Shown: positions 14,094 through 21,876, numbered from the stretch's first letter. The stretch is DNA of 23,234 nucleotides from Desulfuromonadales bacterium (GCA_014859615.1 JACUTX010000015.1:1-23234); one strand, 5' to 3'. Notes: a model not told the origin generated them from the letters alone. Numbers and translations: made by a program.

Positions 14094-15655
14094 AACTTTT
14101 AACCGCCAGTGAGATGCGGGAACTCGATCGTCAGGCGATCGAAGAGTACAAGCTGCCGGGGATTGTGCTGATGGAGAATGCCGGTCTGGCCACTGCTGAC
14201 CAGATTGATGAGCGGTTTGCCAAGCTCTGGCCGGGGCCGGTGCTGATTGTTGCCGGTAAGGGGAACAACGGTGGCGATGGTTATGTGATTGCCCGTCACC
14301 TGATGAACCGTGGCTGGGATGTTTCGATTCTTGTCCTTGCCGGGTATGAAATGATCAGCGGTGATGCGCGGATCAACCTCGACGTGTTAACCCGATCGTT
14401 TGCCGAACTCTATTTTGCCGAAGACGGCGACGCCCTCTTTTCGGTGCTCGATGTTATCGATGCTCCCGCCCTGATTGTCGACGCCCTGCTCGGAACCGGT
14501 CTTCTCTCCGAGGTGAAAGGTCTTTACGCCGAGGTGATCAACTGGATCAATGGTGTCGAGGTTCCGGTTGTCGCTGTCGATCTTCCGTCAGGGATCGACG
14601 CGTCGAACGGGCAGTTATGCGGACCGGCCGTCTACGCCGATTTAACCGTCACCTTCGCCGAGGCGAAGGTCGGCCAGGTTTTGCGCCCTGCCAGCGATTA
14701 TGTCGGCGATCTGATCGTGGTCGATATCGGTATTCCGGTGCAGTTGTCCGATCAGCATCCGGTCCATCACTTTTACGTTGATGCCCAGATGGCGCGATCG
14801 CTGGTTCCGTATCGTCCGGAGTCGGGACATAAGGGGACATTCGGTCATCTCCTGACGATCGCTGGCTCAACCGGTAAAACCGGTGCGGCGGTGCTCGCTT
14901 CCGAAGCCGGATTACGGGTCGGGGCCGGCCTGTCGACTCTGGCCTGTCCGGCCTCTCTGAATCCGATTTTCGAAGTTAAGTTGACCGAAGTGATGACCGC
15001 GCTTCTGGCCGATCAGGATGGCGAGATGGTTCATGGCGCTCTGGCCGGTGCTCTGCAAGTCTGTCTCGATAAACAGGCGGTAGTGATCGGTCCTGGTCTC
15101 GGAACCGGTGTCGGGACACAGGCTCTGGTCGAAGGGCTTCTTGGTCAGGTGAGCCAGCCGATTGTTCTGGATGCGGATGGGTTAAATGTTCTGGGGGGCT
15201 CACTCGACACTCTGCGCAAGCGAACCGGTGCGACCGTCCTGACACCACATCCGGGTGAAATGGCCCGGCTTCTCGGTTGTACCGTTGCACAAATAGAGGC
15301 GGATCGACTCGGCGCCGCTGCCGGTTTCGCGCGCGATTATGGTGTTGTTCTTCTTCTCAAGGGAGCGCCGACCGTTATTGCTACGCCCGAGGGGAAAATA
15401 TTTATCAACGGGAGCGGTAATCCACTTTTGGCCAGCGGCGGAACAGGCGACGTTTTGGCTGGTCTGATTGGTGGGCTGCTCTGTCAAGGGTGTGCACCGG
15501 ATGTCGCGGCAGTGCTCGCAACGTTCCTGCATGGTGCTGCGGCGGATCGATTGGCCGAGGAGAACGGTGAGGGCGGAATTCTGGCATCAGAACTGCTCAA
15601 AATAATTCCGGTTACAAAACATTTATTGATCCAAGGGAGTGAAGAAATATGTTGA
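14090..15655 (+). CDS. nnr: Bifunctional NAD(P)H-hydrate repair enzyme (epimerase and dehydratase)
   Basis: Repairs hydrated NADH and NADPH. The N-terminal YjeF_N half (about 1-215) is the epimerase, with GKGNNGGDG at 56-64 and DLPSGIDASNG later. The C-terminal ribokinase-like half (about 230-510) is the ADP/ATP-dependent dehydratase, with GHKGTFGHLLTIAGS, VIGPGLGT, VLDADGLNVL, LTPHPGEMARLL and the catalytic SGGTGDVLAG. The fused 521-residue form is usual in bacteria. It overlaps acpS upstream by four bases and the CBS gene downstream by seven, so translational coupling on both sides is likely. Confidence 0.96.
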   Translation: MKLLTASEMRELDRQAIEEYKLPGIVLMENAGLATADQIDERFAKLWPGPVLIVAGKGNNGGDGYVIARHLMNRGWDVSILVLAGYEMISGDARINLDVLTRSFAELYFAEDGDALFSVLDVIDAPALIVDALLGTGLLSEVKGLYAEVINWINGVEVPVVAVDLPSGIDASNGQLCGPAVYADLTVTFAEAKVGQVLRPASDYVGDLIVVDIGIPVQLSDQHPVHHFYVDAQMARSLVPYRPESGHKGTFGHLLTIAGSTGKTGAAVLASEAGLRVGAGLSTLACPASLNPIFEVKLTEVMTALLADQDGEMVHGALAGALQVCLDKQAVVIGPGLGTGVGTQALVEGLLGQVSQPIVLDADGLNVLGGSLDTLRKRTGATVLTPHPGEMARLLGCTVAQIEADRLGAAAGFARDYGVVLLLKGAPTVIATPEGKIFINGSGNPLLASGGTGDVLAGLIGGLLCQGCAPDVAAVLATFLHGAAADRLAEENGEGGILASELLKIIPVTKHLLIQGSEEIC

Positions 15656-16098
15656 AGGCACAAGATATTATGACCAGAGAAATCCGTTCCGTCCCTTTAG
15701 GAACCAGTATTGAAGAGTTAGCCCGTCTGTTTGAAGAGACGCGTTACAATGCTCTGCCGGTGGTCGATGCCGCCGGTAAACTGGTCGGAACAATCAGTCA
15801 GAATGATCTGGTTGAGCGTGATAGACCGCTGCACATCCCGACGGTGATCTCGATCTTCGATTGGGTTCTTTATGTTGAAAGTGAAAAAAATTTTGTACAA
15901 GAAGTTAAGCGGATGGCGGCACGAACCGTGGATGAAATTTACTCAGAGGCGAAAGCGACCTGTACCCCTGAGACACCGGTTGATCAGGTTGCTGCCCTCA
16001 TGAGTGATAAAAAAGCGCATCTGATTCCGGTTCTTGACGGTGAGAAGCTGGTCGGGGTTATTGCCCGACTCGACATTATCCGTTCGATGAATCCGTAA
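15649..16098 (+). CDS. CBS-domain pair protein
   Basis: A 149-residue cytoplasmic protein made almost only of two CBS motifs (about 8-60 and 92-147), which as a pair usually bind adenine nucleotides. The first has IMTREIRSV...NALPVVDAAGKLVGTISQNDLVE; the second has HLIPVLDGEKLVGVIARLDIIR. Between them lies an unusual linker with FDWVLYVESEKNF. The start overlaps the nnr stop and has GGGAG about 9 bases upstream. No enzyme domain is attached, so it is probably a sensor or regulator. In this operon it could respond to AMP/ATP, NAD(H) or c-di-AMP, but the ligand is unknown. Confidence 0.85.
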   Translation: MLKAQDIMTREIRSVPLGTSIEELARLFEETRYNALPVVDAAGKLVGTISQNDLVERDRPLHIPTVISIFDWVLYVESEKNFVQEVKRMAARTVDEIYSEAKATCTPETPVDQVAALMSDKKAHLIPVLDGEKLVGVIARLDIIRSMNP

Positions 16099-16109
16099 AC
16101 TTCTCTTTT

Positions 16110-16577
16110 ATGCAGTTTATTATGCACTCGCCAAAAGAGACCCGCTCTCTTGGGAAGAAGATAGGGTCTTTGTGCCAGGCTCCATTTACGCTGTTGCTCG
16201 AAGGTGAGCTCGGGAGCGGAAAAACCTCTTTTGTCCAGGGGGTAGCGGCAGGGTGCGGTGTGCCGGAAAATCAACCGGTTTCCAGCCCGACCTATACCTT
16301 GATGAACCATTATGTCGGGCGCTGTGATCTCTTCCATTTTGATCTTTATCGCCTTGCCGGGATGGATGATCTGGAAGATCTCGGTTTTGATGAGATTTTT
16401 GACGGTCCGGGGATCAAGATTATCGAGTGGAGCGGACTGTTCGAGCCGTTGGCCGGATGCGGTCTGCATATTGCTTTCAGTTATGGTTTTCAAGAAGAAG
16501 AGCGGATATTGAATTTGAAACCGTATGGTCCTTCGGGTTCAGATCTGCTTGCACAACTGGCTCCGGAAAAAAGGTGA
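16110..16577 (+). CDS. tsaE: tRNA threonylcarbamoyladenosine biosynthesis ATPase TsaE
   Basis: ATPase that works with TsaB and TsaD to place t6A at position 37 of tRNAs reading ANN codons. The 155 residues carry Walker A GELGSGKTSF (about 32-41), the SSPTYTLMNHY switch segment, HFDLYRL and the IIEWSG region with its conserved Glu-Trp, all diagnostic of TsaE. The first ATG has no visible Shine-Dalgarno sequence, and another ATG four codons later (MHSPKETRS) is possible. With only 11 bases after the CBS stop, translation may depend on reinitiation. tsaB and tsaD are not in the window. Confidence 0.94.
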   Translation: MQFIMHSPKETRSLGKKIGSLCQAPFTLLLEGELGSGKTSFVQGVAAGCGVPENQPVSSPTYTLMNHYVGRCDLFHFDLYRLAGMDDLEDLGFDEIFDGPGIKIIEWSGLFEPLAGCGLHIAFSYGFQEEERILNLKPYGPSGSDLLAQLAPEKR

Positions 16578-16580
16578 TTA

Positions 16581-17984
16581 ATGGCGCAGACTGAGTATGA
16601 TATTGTTGTGATTGGCGGCGGACCTGGGGGGTATGTTGCCGCCTTGCGTGCGGCGCAGCAGGGGGCGACTGTCTGTCTGATTGAAATGGATCAGGTTGGA
16701 GGAACCTGCTTGAATCGCGGTTGTATCCCGACCAAGGCGCTCTACAGCACCGCTCAACTTTATCATCGGCTGCAAAAAGTTGCCGACCACGGCATTGCCG
16801 TCGGGACGATGGCTCTCGATTACGGTCAGGCTGTCGATCGAAAAAACGGAATTGTCACGCAACTTGTCACAGGGATCTCCCAGCTGTTGAAAAGTGCCGG
16901 AGTCGACGTTTTTGTCGGCAAGGGCTCTTTGGAGACTACTGGTCGAATTCGGTTCCAGAACAAGTCCGTTGTCGGTCACGTTCAGGCTCGATCGATTATT
17001 ATTGCGACCGGTTCTTTGCCGGTTCGCCCATCAGCGCTTTTTCCATCGAATAAAAATATTTTGACCAGTACCGAAATTCTTGCTATGAAGGATTTCCCCG
17101 CTACTCTGCTGGTGATCGGTGGTGGTTATATTGGTTGTGAATTTGCTTCTATATTTGCGACCCTTGGCTGTAAAGTGACAATTGTTGAGCAGCTGCCGCA
17201 ACTGTTGACAACCTGTGATCGACAGATCGTTCGCGAGGTTGAGAAAAGCTTTAAAGATCAGGGTGTAACGCTGCGTACCGGTGTTTCCGTCGATGCTCTT
17301 GAATCGACCGCAGAAGGGGTGATGGCAACCTTTGCCGGGCAGCAGGAGACGTTTGAAAAGGTGCTGGTCGCCATCGGTCGAAAGGCTAACCTGGCTGATC
17401 TGAATCTGGAAGAAGTCGGTGTTGTCGTCGAAAACGGAGCGATTCAGGTCGATTCCCGGATGCAAACATCGGTTGCAAATATTTACGCAATTGGTGATGT
17501 GACCGGGGGGATTCAGTTGGCACATGTCGCCTCTTACCAGGCTGGAATTGCCGTTGCCAACGCTCTCGGCGGCGATCAGTCTGCCGATTATAGAGTGGTT
17601 CCAAGCGCAATATTTACCTCCCCTGAAGTTGCTCAGGTCGGGTTAAACGAAGCGGAGTGCAAGGTACAGGGAATTTCAGTTGAGATTGGCCGCTTCGCTT
17701 ATCTCGCTTCCGGCAAAGCGCTCTGTGAAGGTGAGACGCGCGGCTCGGTCAAGGTCGTTGCTGAAAAGAGTGGAGGTCAGATTCTCGGTGCCACCATCGT
17801 CGGTGAAGGGGCGTCGGCAATGATCGCTGAAATTGCTGTCGCGATGGACAGAAAGATGACAGCTCGCCAGCTCGCTTCGGTGATTCATGCCCATCCGACC
17901 TTGCCGGAAATTGTGTTTGAAGCGGTTGAGGATGTAGACGGATTGGCTATCCATAAAGCCGGTCGTCGTCGCACCCGGAAATAG
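16581..17984 (+). CDS. lpdA: Dihydrolipoyl dehydrogenase (E3)
   Basis: FAD flavoprotein of 467 residues that reoxidises dihydrolipoamide in 2-oxoacid dehydrogenase complexes or the glycine cleavage system. The FAD-binding GGGPGGYVAALRAAQ is near residue 12, the redox disulfide motif GGTCLNRGCIPTKAL near 42, the NAD-binding GGGYIGCEFAS near 180, YAIGDVTGG near 300, and the catalytic HAHPTLPE near 438. The last motif has proline where the family often has serine. It starts three bases after tsaE, with AAGGTG upstream. No E1, E2 or glycine-cleavage gene is present in the window, so its partner complex cannot be told from here. Confidence 0.95.
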   Translation: MAQTEYDIVVIGGGPGGYVAALRAAQQGATVCLIEMDQVGGTCLNRGCIPTKALYSTAQLYHRLQKVADHGIAVGTMALDYGQAVDRKNGIVTQLVTGISQLLKSAGVDVFVGKGSLETTGRIRFQNKSVVGHVQARSIIIATGSLPVRPSALFPSNKNILTSTEILAMKDFPATLLVIGGGYIGCEFASIFATLGCKVTIVEQLPQLLTTCDRQIVREVEKSFKDQGVTLRTGVSVDALESTAEGVMATFAGQQETFEKVLVAIGRKANLADLNLEEVGVVVENGAIQVDSRMQTSVANIYAIGDVTGGIQLAHVASYQAGIAVANALGGDQSADYRVVPSAIFTSPEVAQVGLNEAECKVQGISVEIGRFAYLASGKALCEGETRGSVKVVAEKSGGQILGATIVGEGASAMIAEIAVAMDRKMTARQLASVIHAHPTLPEIVFEAVEDVDGLAIHKAGRRRTRK

Positions 17985-17996
17985 TCAAGACAACGC

Positions 17997-18013
17997 GTGC
18001 AGCGCAACTGCAC
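17997..18013 (+). other. Small hairpin between lpdA and lysC
   Basis: GTGCAG and CTGCAC form a perfect 6-bp stem with a 5-base loop, followed by ATTTC and then the lysC ribosome binding site. The T run is too short for a confident terminator. It may be a partial terminator or an mRNA processing site. The 54-base gap is too short for a lysine riboswitch. Confidence 0.35.
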
Positions 18014-18038
18014 ATTTCATAGAGGAGGAGTGGCTCCC

Positions 18039-19271
18039 ATGGCTCTGGTAGTACAGAAGTACGGCGGTACGTCCGTCGGGACAACCGAGAAGATTCGTAA
18101 TGTCGCCCGGCGTGTTGCCAGGACTTACGACGAGGGGAATCAGGTTATCGTTGTCGTATCGGCGATGTCAGGCGAAACCGATAAACTGGTCGGTCTGGCC
18201 AATGAAATCTGCGAAATCCCGGATGAGCGCGAGTATGATGTCCTCGTCGCCAGTGGTGAGCAGGTCACAATCGCTCTTCTCTCTATCTGTTTGAAGTCAA
18301 TGGGATATGAAGCCAAAAGTTATCATGGCTGGCAGATTCCGATCCGAACAGATAATGCGCACTCGCGGGCGCGTATTGATGAGATAGATGGCAAGAATAT
18401 CCTGGCCGATCTGGAAAAGGGGACCATCGTTGTTGTCGCCGGATTCCAGGGGGTGACGGCTGACGGGAGTATTGCAACCCTCGGTCGGGGCGGATCGGAT
18501 ACTTCGGCTGTTGCCGTAGCGGCGGCGTTAAAAGCCGATGTGTGTGAGATCTATACCGATGTTGACGGAGTTTATACCACTGACCCGCGTATTGTGAAGG
18601 AAGCCTCGAAAATCGAGAAAATATCTTACGATGAAATGCTGGAAATGGCGTCGCTCGGGGCCAAGGTTCTGCAGATACGTTCCGTCGAATTTGCCAAGAA
18701 ATACGGCGTAGTCGTGCATGTTCGTTCCAGCTTTAATGACAACACCGGTACATTAGTGAAAGAGGAGGATAGCGATATGGAAACGGTTCTGGTTTCCGGT
18801 ATTACCTACAACAAGAACGAAGCGAAGATTTCCGTCATGCGGGTACCGGATGAACCCGGCATCGCCGCTAAAATTTTCGGACCTCTTTCCGATGCGAATA
18901 TTACGGTCGATATGATCATTCAGAATGTCTCAAATGAGGGATTCACTGACGTGACCTTTACCGTGATGCGCACTGATGTAAAAAAAGCACTGCAGATTAT
19001 TGAAGAGACAGCTAAGACGATCGGAGCCGGTGGCATCAAACATGATGAAAAAATTGCCAAAGTGTCGATTGTCGGCGTCGGGATGCGTTCTCACTCCGGA
19101 ATCGCAAGTAAGATGTTTTCAGTATTGTCGCAAAACGGGGTCAATATTGAGATGATTTCCACCAGTGAAATCAAGGTCTCCTGTATTATCGATGACAAAT
19201 ATACGGAACTGGCAGTCAGGGTGCTGCATGAGGCGTTTGAGCTCGATAAGATCAACGTCACATCTGAGTAG
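18039..19271 (+). CDS. lysC: Aspartate kinase LysC (with probable internal beta-subunit start)
   Basis: Phosphorylates aspartate as the first step to lysine, methionine, threonine and diaminopimelate. The ATG giving MALVVQKYGGTSVG is preferred because AGGAGGAG lies 8 bases upstream; the frame extends further but without support. The 410 residues comprise a kinase domain (about 1-235) with KYGGTSVG, SGEQVTIALL, TLGRGGSDTSA and YTDVDGVYTTDPR, then two ACT domains (about 265-330 and 345-405) that bind feedback inhibitors. The alpha/beta class of aspartokinase (Bacillus LysC type) has this layout. An internal ATG at 18777 with its own strong ribosome binding site would make a 164-residue beta subunit of the ACT domains. 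cimA follows after 68 bases measured to its preferred ATG. Confidence 0.97.
   Translation: MALVVQKYGGTSVGTTEKIRNVARRVARTYDEGNQVIVVVSAMSGETDKLVGLANEICEIPDEREYDVLVASGEQVTIALLSICLKSMGYEAKSYHGWQIPIRTDNAHSRARIDEIDGKNILADLEKGTIVVVAGFQGVTADGSIATLGRGGSDTSAVAVAAALKADVCEIYTDVDGVYTTDPRIVKEASKIEKISYDEMLEMASLGAKVLQIRSVEFAKKYGVVVHVRSSFNDNTGTLVKEEDSDMETVLVSGITYNKNEAKISVMRVPDEPGIAAKIFGPLSDANITVDMIIQNVSNEGFTDVTFTVMRTDVKKALQIIEETAKTIGAGGIKHDEKIAKVSIVGVGMRSHSGIASKMFSVLSQNGVNIEMISTSEIKVSCIIDDKYTELAVRVLHEAFELDKINVTSE
18761..18779 (+). promoter_or_regulatory. Internal ribosome binding site and start codon for the LysC beta subunit
   Basis: AGAGGAGG (18761-18768) stands 8 bases before an ATG (18777-18779) in the same frame as lysC, at codon 247. 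The product would be 164 residues holding both ACT domains, close to the size of the known separate beta subunit in Bacillus subtilis. The spacing equals that of the main lysC start. Confidence 0.75.
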
Positions 19272-19339
19272 AGTGCTGCGATGAGTTTTAATCCGCTGTA
19301 GCAGCAAGGGAGCGATTCATCTTTTTTGGAGAAATGCTT

Positions 19340-20938
19340 ATGGAGCAGCAGAAAAACAGCAAGGTCTGGCTTTACGATACGACACTGCGTGATGGTACGC
19401 AGTCTGAAGATATCTCTTTTCAGGTGTCGGACAAGATCCGTATTGCCAAGGCACTCGATGAGCTCGGTGTTCATTACATCGAAGGGGGCTGGCCCGGTTC
19501 GAATCCAAAGGATATCGCTTTTTTTAAAGAGATAAAGAAAGAGTCGTTGCGACAGACTAAAATTGCGGCCTTTGGTTCAACACGTCGCGCCAGGGTGACT
19601 CCGGATCAGGATGAGAATCTGCTCACCCTGATTGATGCGGATCCCGATGCGGTGACCATCTTTGGCAAAACCTGGGATTTCCATGTACGCGAAGCGTTGC
19701 GAATCTCTCTCGATCAGAATCTGGAGCTGATCTTCGATTCTCTCGAATTTTTAAAAAAGAATATTCCCGAGGTTATTTACGACGCCGAGCATTTTTTTGA
19801 TGGCTACAAAGCTAATCCTGAATATGCACTCAAAACCCTGCAGGCGGCCCAGGACGCAAAGGTCGCTTGTATTGTTCTATGTGATACAAACGGTGGCACG
19901 ATGCCGTTTGAAGTGGCCGATATCATGGAGAAGGTGAAAAAGTCTATCACGATCCCACTCGGTATTCATGCTCACAATGACAGTGAATGCGCGGTGGCCA
20001 ATTCACTGGTTGCAGTTCAGCACGGCGCGACACATGTCCAAGGGACCATTAATGGTTTCGGTGAGCGTTGCGGCAATGCGAATCTCTGTTCGATTATTCC
20101 GGCCTTGAACCTGAAGATGGAGCGGGAGTGTGTTACACCTGAACAGCTTAAGCGGTTGCGGATCGTCTCTCGTTACGTTTATGAGCTGGCCAACCTTGTG
20201 CCGAACAAACACCAGCCGTATGTCGGGAATTCTGCTTTTGCCCACAAAGGCGGCGTGCATGTATCGGCAATTCAGCGTCACCCTGAGACTTATGAACATT
20301 TGCGCCCGGAGCAGGTCGGTAATGTTACCCGTATTCTGGTCTCTGATCTTTCCGGTCGGGCTAATATTCTGGCCAAGGCTGAAGAGTTCAATATCGATCT
20401 CGACAGTAAGGATCCCCTGACCCTTGAAATCCTCGAAAAAATCAAGGAGTTGGAAAACAAAGGTTTTCAGTTTGAAGGTGCCGAGGCATCTTTCGAACTT
20501 CTGATGCGGCGCGCACTCGGCACTGTTCGTCCTTATTTTAATGTTGTCGGTTTCCGCGTGATCGATGTCAAGGACGAATCAGATAAAGCACCGCGCTCTG
20601 AAGCGACGGTGAAAGTAAAGGTCGGCGGCAAGATTGAGCATACGGCTGCTGAAGGGCTGGGGCCGGTTAATGCTCTCGATAATGCCCTGCGTAAGGCGCT
20701 GGAGAGCTTTTATCCCTCCCTTAAGGAGGTGCGTCTGTTTGATTACAAGGTACGTGTTCTGCCTGCTGGGGAAGGGACGGCTTCAATCACCAGGGTTCTC
20801 ATTGAATCGGGCGATCACTCCGGTCGCTGGGGGACGGTCGGCGTCGGTGAAAACATTATCGATGCTTCATACCAGGCTCTGGCTGACGCCTTGCAGTACA
20901 AGTTGTTGCGCGATCAGGAGGCGACCGATAAAGCGTGA
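19340..20938 (+). CDS. cimA: (R)-citramalate synthase CimA
   Basis: Condenses pyruvate with acetyl-CoA to citramalate, giving 2-oxobutyrate for isoleucine without threonine. The preferred ATG (MEQQKNSKVWLYDTTLRDGTQ) has GGAG 8 bases upstream; an ATG two codons earlier is only about 2 bases from it. The 532 residues have a DRE-TIM barrel with YDTTLRDGTQSEDISF, LCDTNGGT, GIHAHNDSECAVAN and HVQGTINGFGERCGN, then a LeuA-type allosteric domain (about 395-525). The form without a LeuA-like N-terminus matches the citramalate group (TIGR00977) rather than isopropylmalate or homocitrate synthase. This route to isoleucine is known in Geobacter. It follows lysC and overlaps the next gene. Confidence 0.95.
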   Translation: MEQQKNSKVWLYDTTLRDGTQSEDISFQVSDKIRIAKALDELGVHYIEGGWPGSNPKDIAFFKEIKKESLRQTKIAAFGSTRRARVTPDQDENLLTLIDADPDAVTIFGKTWDFHVREALRISLDQNLELIFDSLEFLKKNIPEVIYDAEHFFDGYKANPEYALKTLQAAQDAKVACIVLCDTNGGTMPFEVADIMEKVKKSITIPLGIHAHNDSECAVANSLVAVQHGATHVQGTINGFGERCGNANLCSIIPALNLKMERECVTPEQLKRLRIVSRYVYELANLVPNKHQPYVGNSAFAHKGGVHVSAIQRHPETYEHLRPEQVGNVTRILVSDLSGRANILAKAEEFNIDLDSKDPLTLEILEKIKELENKGFQFEGAEASFELLMRRALGTVRPYFNVVGFRVIDVKDESDKAPRSEATVKVKVGGKIEHTAAEGLGPVNALDNALRKALESFYPSLKEVRLFDYKVRVLPAGEGTASITRVLIESGDHSGRWGTVGVGENIIDASYQALADALQYKLLRDQEATDKA

Positions 20939-21483
20939 ATAGAAGCGCAACGCTAACAGTAATCGGCGTAATTCTTGTTTTAGTTGCTCTTAATTATTGG
21001 AGCCGGTTCGCCCGTCATACGCGGGGGCCGGCTCCTTCTGTTATAACGACCGGAGTGTGGGTTCAGTTTGGAGAAGGATTTCCGGAAAAAGAGGTTGTTC
21101 GTCAATTTTGTGACAAATGTAGTGTGAAAAATGTCATTGAATTGACGGAATATACGGTTTCAGCTGCAACGCTGGAGAAAACGGCATTAGACGCGCCGAT
21201 CGAATCGGGGCGCCGCATCGATCTGCTCGTGCAAGAGTCTGAAATAAAGGCTATTTATTTTTTATGGATGACGGCTAGCCAGCGTGTTGTCCTTGACATC
21301 CCGTTACATCCTGATCGCATGACACTGACGGATTGGGAGTTTTTGCCGGGAGTCGGAGCAAAGACGGCCGCCATCATAGACGGAAATCGTCAAAAATTTG
21401 GCGAATTCGGGAGCCTTGAAGGGCTACGCAGGATTAAAGGGGTTGGATCGAGTAAAATTGAGGCTTGGAGAAATTTTTTTTAA
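20935..21483 (+). CDS. Membrane-anchored helix-hairpin-helix (ComEA-like) protein
   Basis: A 182-residue protein with one N-terminal membrane helix (about 6-21), a middle region of about 100 residues possibly related to the SLBB domain, and a C-terminal tandem helix-hairpin-helix domain (about 133-182). That domain has the two motifs LPGVGAKTAAII and IKGVGSSKIEAW, the arrangement of ComEA DNA-uptake proteins. A CxxC pair (Cys59, Cys62) occurs in the middle region. The GTG start overlaps the cimA stop as GTGA. An AGGAGG lies 13 bases before it, a long spacing, so coupling to cimA translation may matter. DNA binding is inferred from the fold; a competence role is unproven. Confidence 0.82.
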   Translation: MNRSATLTVIGVILVLVALNYWSRFARHTRGPAPSVITTGVWVQFGEGFPEKEVVRQFCDKCSVKNVIELTEYTVSAATLEKTALDAPIESGRRIDLLVQESEIKAIYFLWMTASQRVVLDIPLHPDRMTLTDWEFLPGVGAKTAAIIDGNRQKFGEFGSLEGLRRIKGVGSSKIEAWRNFF

Positions 21484-21488
21484 AATTG

Positions 21489-21501
21489 TAAATAATTGAT
21501 T
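21489..21501 (-). promoter_or_regulatory. Possible IHF site upstream of the zinc-ribbon gene
   Basis: On the minus strand AATCAATTATTTA matches WATCARNNNNTTR at every defined position. It lies about 50-65 bases before the -24-like element described next. The stretch is AT-rich, so this may be chance. Confidence 0.3.
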
Positions 21502-21552
21502 TAGAACAGAAAGCATCGCCAATAATTTTTTTCAGACGGGATTAAAAAAGTC

Positions 21553-21568
21553 TGGCACATCTTGTGTA
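21553..21568 (+). promoter_or_regulatory. Sigma-54-like promoter candidate for the zinc-ribbon gene
   Basis: TGGCACATCTTGTGTA has a perfect -24 TGGCAC and the right ten-base distance to the -12 pair, but that pair is GT, not the conserved GC. It closely resembles the glnK promoter (TGGCACANCTTGTG shared). A sigma-70 reading is also possible: -10 TGTAAT with a poor -35 TTAAAA at 17 bases. One of the two probably drives the next gene, whose leader would be about 50 bases. Confidence 0.4.
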
Positions 21569-21625
21569 ATGCTACTCCCTACATCTTAAACTGTTTCATT
21601 TTTAAACTTGAGGGAGGAGCTCGTC

Positions 21626-21781
21626 ATGAAATGTCCTAAGTGTCGTGGCAGAATGTTTTCCGAAAAGTATTATGATTTTGTCCGGGCATTTGATGCATGG
21701 AGGTGTTGTGCGTGTGGTGAGATGCTTGATCCGACTATCGCAGCCAATCGTGCCCGGACCAATCGACTGTTCCTCGGCTGA
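21626..21781 (+). CDS. Small zinc-ribbon-like protein of unknown function (51 residues)
   Basis: A short gene beginning MKCPKCRGRMF. It has two cysteine pairs, CxxC at 3 and 6 and CxxC near 27-30 (in WRCCACGEML, with an extra adjacent Cys), about 20 residues apart, the layout of a single zinc ribbon. The tail DPTIAANRARTNR is basic and could touch nucleic acid. A strong AGGGAGGAG stands about 7 bases before the ATG, and a near-perfect terminator follows, so this is very likely a real, separately transcribed gene despite its size. I recognise the pattern from uncharacterised small deltaproteobacterial proteins but know no function. It lies between the HhH gene and convergent moeA. Confidence 0.85.
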   Translation: MKCPKCRGRMFSEKYYDFVRAFDAWRCCACGEMLDPTIAANRARTNRLFLG

Positions 21782-21810
21782 TGCTGTACGATTTAATAGA
21801 GGTTGGTTCG

Positions 21811-21847
21811 CTGCCGCTGTGAAAACAGCGGCAGTTTTGATTTTAAT
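21811..21847 (+). terminator. Intrinsic terminator after the zinc-ribbon gene
   Basis: CTGCCGCTGT and ACAGCGGCAG form a perfect 10-bp stem closed by a GAAA tetraloop, followed by TTTTGATTTT. It ends 30 bases before the moeA stop. On the minus strand no T run follows, so it would not end moeA. Confidence 0.95.
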
Positions 21848-21876
21848 AATGTTCTCCCGGTTCATTTTTCTTCTGA

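Noticed and set aside
17985..18038. Lysine riboswitch upstream of lysC
   Set aside because: The gap is only 54 bases, far too short for the roughly 170-base lysine aptamer.
21533..21554. CAGAC...GTCTG hairpin as terminator of the cimA-HhH transcript
   Set aside because: Only a 5-bp stem with a 12-base loop, and no T run follows; it also overlaps the -24-like element.
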